Position numbers and translations under genes: made by a program. The notes beneath the pieces were generated by a model, which saw only the letters and a list, made by a program, of their open reading frames with translations, made no database searches and was not told the DNA's origin. Shown one piece after another: positions 60,861 to 64,000 of a DNA stretch of 64,000 bases (positions within the stretch are counted from its first letter, which is position 1; each line of letters opens with the position of its first letter). The stretch spans positions 62,001 to 126,000 of the forward strand of contig CAYRWR010000002.1 of assembly GCA_964428015.1 (NCBI GenBank). Direction: 5' to 3'. The stretch is from CAYRWR01 sp964428015. Its GTDB lineage: Bacteria; Spirochaetota; Brevinematia; Brevinematales; CAYRWR01.

Positions 60861-62132
60861 TTATTCTGAAAATTGAGGACGCATTTCCCGGGGAAATCTC
60901 AATAAGGCCACGATAAATATTACTATCATCACGCCTGCTGTAGTCCACAGTGCACCACCAAAGCCCCAGGCCCGGGCTATAAAAGAACCAATTACCCCAA
61001 AAACAAAGATAAATCCGATATTGATCACATTATTGAATGCCATCATGCGGGATCGTTCCGCGGCGTGACTGTAATCCATAATCACATTGAGGCTGACCAT
61101 ATAGGAATTTCCCATAAATAGAGCCAGAAAAAGATTCGCGGCCAGAGCAGCCGGAAAATTGTGCACCAGAAGGATCATGAGATTAGCCGCGACCAGACTG
61201 AGTGCTCCCCCCAGCATAGCGGTTTTATGCCCCATATGATGAATGAGCTTGCCGGTAATAAAACTGGCCAGAGCGGTAAAAACTAATAAAGAAGTGTTTA
61301 GAATACTGAGCAGAAGATCCTGTTGGGCTGCTGGATAAAGCGGAAGGATCTTCTCCATTATATAGGGAGTAAAGTAGGCGTAGGACAACCGGGAAATGCT
61401 CATGGCCCAAATAACTACCAGATATGGCAGTAGATTCTTGTTAGTAAAAATCTGTCTGAACCCACGGGATAAAAATTCCGGGAAACTCTCATTATGTTTT
61501 TCCGAGTCTCTTTTAAAAGCAGTCAGAGGTACAAAACTCCGGAAGGCCAGTGCACCCAGGGAAAACAATACACCGGCAATCAAAAATAGTCTGCCAAAAT
61601 TATCCGGAAACGCGGTACTGCTTAAGATAAGTGGTACAGCCAGTGAAGCCAGTACTCCTGTCAAACGGGAAATCAACTCTCTCTTACCCATAAAATCAGC
61701 ACGTATACGGTCTGGAATGGTAATAGTCAGGATATCAACCCAATGGGGAATCGCCATGCCCCAGGAGATATTGGAAGCAGTCCAGAACAGGAAAAAACTC
61801 AGCAATGCCAGGTTTTTATTATGTCCGAACATAAAGATAGATACCGCTATGGCCACATAGCTCAGCCGGTGTATAAACTCTGTCCAGAAATAGATATTAA
61901 TTGTATGTTCACTATCTCTTTTTTTAAAGAGCCAGGTGGTCACCGGCTGCATCCCATACATACCAAATTCCATCAAAAAGGGGAGCAAAGCCAGCAGGAA
62001 AGGACTATCGGTCAGACTTTTAACATAGGCTGGAAGGATGACAGTTGCACTGCATAATGAGGTGCCTATAAAAAAAGTTCCGCCGTCTATAATATGCATC
62101 CAGGCATTGCGGGGATGATAAAAACGCTTCAT
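60861..62132 (-). CDS. Major facilitator superfamily transporter
   Basis: 423 residues with about twelve hydrophobic helices (GTFFIGTSLCSATVILPAYV, LALLSFFLFWTASNISWGMA, FLIAGVLFSLGALAFRSFV, AANLFLALFMGNSYMVSLNV, NVINIGFIFVFGVIGSFIAR). The loop after helix 2 (LFKKRDSEHT) is shorter than typical. Substrate unknown. The ATG directly follows the stop of the upstream helical-repeat gene (no gap), so both are made from one transcript with glnB. The glnB link hints at a nitrogen-related substrate, but this is weak. Confidence 0.85.
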   Translation of the reverse strand: MKRFYHPRNAWMHIIDGGTFFIGTSLCSATVILPAYVKSLTDSPFLLALLPFLMEFGMYGMQPVTTWLFKKRDSEHTINIYFWTEFIHRLSYVAIAVSIFMFGHNKNLALLSFFLFWTASNISWGMAIPHWVDILTITIPDRIRADFMGKRELISRLTGVLASLAVPLILSSTAFPDNFGRLFLIAGVLFSLGALAFRSFVPLTAFKRDSEKHNESFPEFLSRGFRQIFTNKNLLPYLVVIWAMSISRLSYAYFTPYIMEKILPLYPAAQQDLLLSILNTSLLVFTALASFITGKLIHHMGHKTAMLGGALSLVAANLMILLVHNFPAALAANLFLALFMGNSYMVSLNVIMDYSHAAERSRMMAFNNVINIGFIFVFGVIGSFIARAWGFGGALWTTAGVMIVIFIVALLRFPREMRPQFSE

Positions 62133-63488
62133 CTATTGATTTTCCTTTAAATTGCGGAGACGGTATACTGCCAGAGACCTCACCAGGGGGGAGGTATCAG
62201 TGTCTTCTAATATAGCCATGAGGATTTTTTCAGCTTCACTTTTTTTTCCGGAAAGAATTAAATCTCCGGCTGATCTGTAGCGAAAAAAACCAGCCAGTAC
62301 CGGATCATTGACCGTTTCGGAAAACTGATCCCCCTGATAGACAGAAGCCAATACATTGGAGGTAGGCTGCGGCTGCTTTCCCAGCAGGTGTGCTTTGATC
62401 AGACCGGCTATAGCTGGGACATCTTCGGGGTCTTTGATTGCCGTATAGCTTAAGAGCATCACCTCCAGCTGATGACTCCGGGCTGTAGTCGATTCATCCA
62501 TATAAGCTGCCAGGCGCACATCCAATCCGGGGCGTTTTTCCAGTATATCCATCAATAGCGCGTAAAATTCCGCGTCATCTCTGGATTTCACCAGGCGGAG
62601 TCGGTTCCTGGCATCTTTATATCTATCTAATCCCATCAGACACAGTACCCTCAGGTTTTCCACATCATAGCGCCAGGGGCTGGCCAGGTGATCCAGAGCT
62701 GAGAGGGAACGGGTATAGTCACCCAAAAAAAATGCGGCCTGTGACACCATATAATAATAATCCAATTGCAGGGTAGCATATGCATCCATCTGTACCGGTA
62801 CCGGCCAATCGGCTACCTTCTGATACTTTTCTTCCACAAACAGACTATACAATACCAAAGGTTCCAGAGACGTCTGCTTTTCCAGACTGTATTGTTTGAG
62901 CAGCTGGCTCACATCCCGGGGGCCGAATGTCCAGCTGTCCAGCAGATATTGACTGACCTCCTGAGCAGAAACACTTCCCTTTAATTCCAGGGAGAGCAGC
63001 AGTTTATCGAACCGGGCGGGCTGCTTGCGGGACAAAGCCGCCCACTGGAGAGTTTTTCGGATAGACGTATTACTGACTGTCGTGCTGAATTTTTCCCATA
63101 TCATTGGCCGTAATAGATATTCGGCATACTGGGCCCCGGCTTCCTGGGGATCTCCCCAGATGAGATAATCCTGCAGATGCGCCAGGGCGGCATTATATTC
63201 CCCGGTCAGGAGATCCATGGATACCAGTTCTGCCATAACATTTTTTTCAGCAGGCAGGCTCAATAAAAAATCACGGTAGAGCAGGTATTGTTCCCGGTTC
63301 TTTAATTGATTCTTAATGATGTTGAACTGAGCAGGATCTTTCTGATAGAGGGTATTCAGTATTCTGACAGCACTAGCTTTATCAGTGGAATACAGCCTGA
63401 CAGCTACATCCAAAGTCACCGTACCGCTTATTCCATAAACAGTAGATATGGCCAGCCCCATGGCAATGATAAAAAGAAAGGATTTCAT
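62133..63488 (-). CDS. Exported helical-repeat protein, function unknown
   Basis: 451 residues with an N-terminal signal peptide (SFLFIIAMGLAISTVYG) and no lipobox Cys. The rest is an array of helical hairpins resembling degenerate TPR repeats (AVRILNTLYQKDPAQFNIIK, NVMAELVSMDLLTGEYNAAL, SQAAFFLGDYTRSLSALDHL, KSRDDAEFYALLMDILEKRP). It is probably a periplasmic scaffold. It starts 12 bases after glnB and abuts the MFS gene. No enzyme motif and no family recognised. Confidence 0.75.
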   Translation of the reverse strand: MKSFLFIIAMGLAISTVYGISGTVTLDVAVRLYSTDKASAVRILNTLYQKDPAQFNIIKNQLKNREQYLLYRDFLLSLPAEKNVMAELVSMDLLTGEYNAALAHLQDYLIWGDPQEAGAQYAEYLLRPMIWEKFSTTVSNTSIRKTLQWAALSRKQPARFDKLLLSLELKGSVSAQEVSQYLLDSWTFGPRDVSQLLKQYSLEKQTSLEPLVLYSLFVEEKYQKVADWPVPVQMDAYATLQLDYYYMVSQAAFFLGDYTRSLSALDHLASPWRYDVENLRVLCLMGLDRYKDARNRLRLVKSRDDAEFYALLMDILEKRPGLDVRLAAYMDESTTARSHQLEVMLLSYTAIKDPEDVPAIAGLIKAHLLGKQPQPTSNVLASVYQGDQFSETVNDPVLAGFFRYRSAGDLILSGKKSEAEKILMAILEDTDTSPLVRSLAVYRLRNLKENQ

Positions 63489-63500
63489 GGGAGTAACTTA

Positions 63501-63839
63501 TTACAGGGCACTTTCACCCTTTTCCCAGGTGCGGATACGGATTACATCCTTGATTTCTGAGATAAAGATCTTGCCGTCTCCCACTTCACCGGTGGAACAG
63601 ATATCACGGATACAATCCAGTATTTTATCCTGCATTTCCTCTGTAGTGACCACACTGATAGACAGTTTGGGTACCAGGTCCACCATATACTCCGCCCCGC
63701 GGAATATTTCCTGATGTCCTCTCTGGCGTCCAAAGCCGCCGGCTTCGTATACAGTCATACCGTGGATGCCAAGTTCGGTGAAGGCATTTTTCAGGGGTGT
63801 CAGCTTACTGGGTCTGATAATTGCTTCGATCTTAACCAT
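63501..63839 (-). CDS. glnB: Nitrogen regulatory protein P-II
   Basis: P-II senses 2-oxoglutarate and ATP/ADP and controls nitrogen enzymes by protein contacts. The 112 residues begin VKIEAIIRPSKLTPLKNAFT and ELGIHGMTVYEAGGFGRQRG. The T-loop is GHQEIFRGAEYMVDLVPKLS, with the Tyr that is uridylylated in proteobacteria (R-G-A-E-Y). VGDGKIFISEIKDVIRIRTW gives the C-terminal signature. The RBS GGGAGGAAAT precedes the ATG. No amtB is adjacent; the genes after it are a helical-repeat protein and an MFS transporter. Confidence 0.96.
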   Translation of the reverse strand: MVKIEAIIRPSKLTPLKNAFTELGIHGMTVYEAGGFGRQRGHQEIFRGAEYMVDLVPKLSISVVTTEEMQDKILDCIRDICSTGEVGDGKIFISEIKDVIRIRTWEKGESAL

Positions 63840-63950
63840 ATTTCCTCCCTTGGTGAACTAAATTATATAGTCAGAGCAGATTTTTATCAAAAAACCTCCG
63901 GATATTTTGCTTAGTATGCCTTTTTTTTACAAAGTAAAAAATCCGGGACT

Positions 63951-64000
63951 GTGCTTTTTGATGTAAAGCAAATTGACATCAATCAGATTGTCCGCTATGA
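63951..64000 (+). CDS. Possible start of a plus-strand gene cut by the window end
   Basis: From a GTG at 63951 the frame reads LFDVKQIDINQIVRY to the edge, with plausible coding character. Upstream the frame has a stop at 63912. The SD is weak (CCGGGA). Only 16 codons are visible, so this is a hint, not a call. Confidence 0.2.
   Translation, partial: MLFDVKQIDINQIVRY

Noticed and set aside
1..64000. CRISPR array, insertion sequence, prophage or integrated element
   Set aside because: No direct-repeat array, transposase, integrase or attachment repeat was found, and the gene content is of core type throughout.

Overview
The window reads as chromosomal core sequence from a flagellated diderm bacterium, most probably a member of the Spirochaetota. 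This is inferred, not proven. The order flgB-flgC-fliE-fliF-fliG-fliH-fliI and the order ispE-spoVG-tRNA-Gln-prs-rplY-pth-tilS-hpt-ftsH are as in spirochaetes, and the second also resembles Firmicutes. lpxD, lolCD, an mla-type lipid transporter and many lipoproteins imply an outer membrane, probably with lipid A. No insertion sequence, prophage, CRISPR array or rRNA gene was seen.

Layout. 1-8.0 kb (minus): a partial trpF, a LURP-one-like gene and the flagellar basal-body/export operon. 8.0-8.5 kb: a rod-like structured region, a terminator and a 48-codon gene. 8.6-11.8 kb (minus): rpsP-rimM-trmD-rplS-rnhB-GNAT-like. 11.9-18.1 kb (plus): lpxD, a degenerate rhodanese lipoprotein, rsmA, tRNA-Gln(CTG), cdaA-cdaR, a PP-loop thiolase-like gene and a radical SAM gene. 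18.1-33.5 kb (minus): a GAF-GGDEF protein, dxs, a FlgH-like protein with MoxR, the ftsH-hpt-tilS-pth-rplY-prs-tRNA-spoVG-ispE-ilvE block, and lolD-lolC. 33.7-40.7 kb (mixed): a tail-anchored protein, a CDF transporter whose start lies in a perfect hairpin, glgA, PHP and phosphoesterase genes, ispD-secG and a lipoprotein. 40.7-46.5 kb (minus): sdhAB, purH, thrC. 46.6-55.3 kb: RNase Y, a dead PLP-fold protein, envelope proteins, an orphan response regulator, a CPBP protein, RNase HIII and purU. 55.3-63.8 kb (minus): a histidine kinase-sigma factor-membrane protein-mlaE-mlaF-mlaD-lipoprotein cluster, an MFS transporter, a helical-repeat protein and glnB.

Functional threads are motility (flagellar operon, FlgH-like), second messengers (c-di-AMP by CdaA, c-di-GMP by the GGDEF protein), the MEP isoprenoid pathway (dxs, ispD, ispE), tRNA and ribosome maturation, and envelope lipid and lipoprotein traffic. 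The points most worth a second look are the kinase-sigma-Mla cluster, the 21-bp perfect hairpin over the CDF gene start, trmD and ispD with no ATG/GTG/TTG start at the family-conserved N-terminus, the lysine-less aminotransferase homologue, and the rod-like RNA candidate upstream of flgB.
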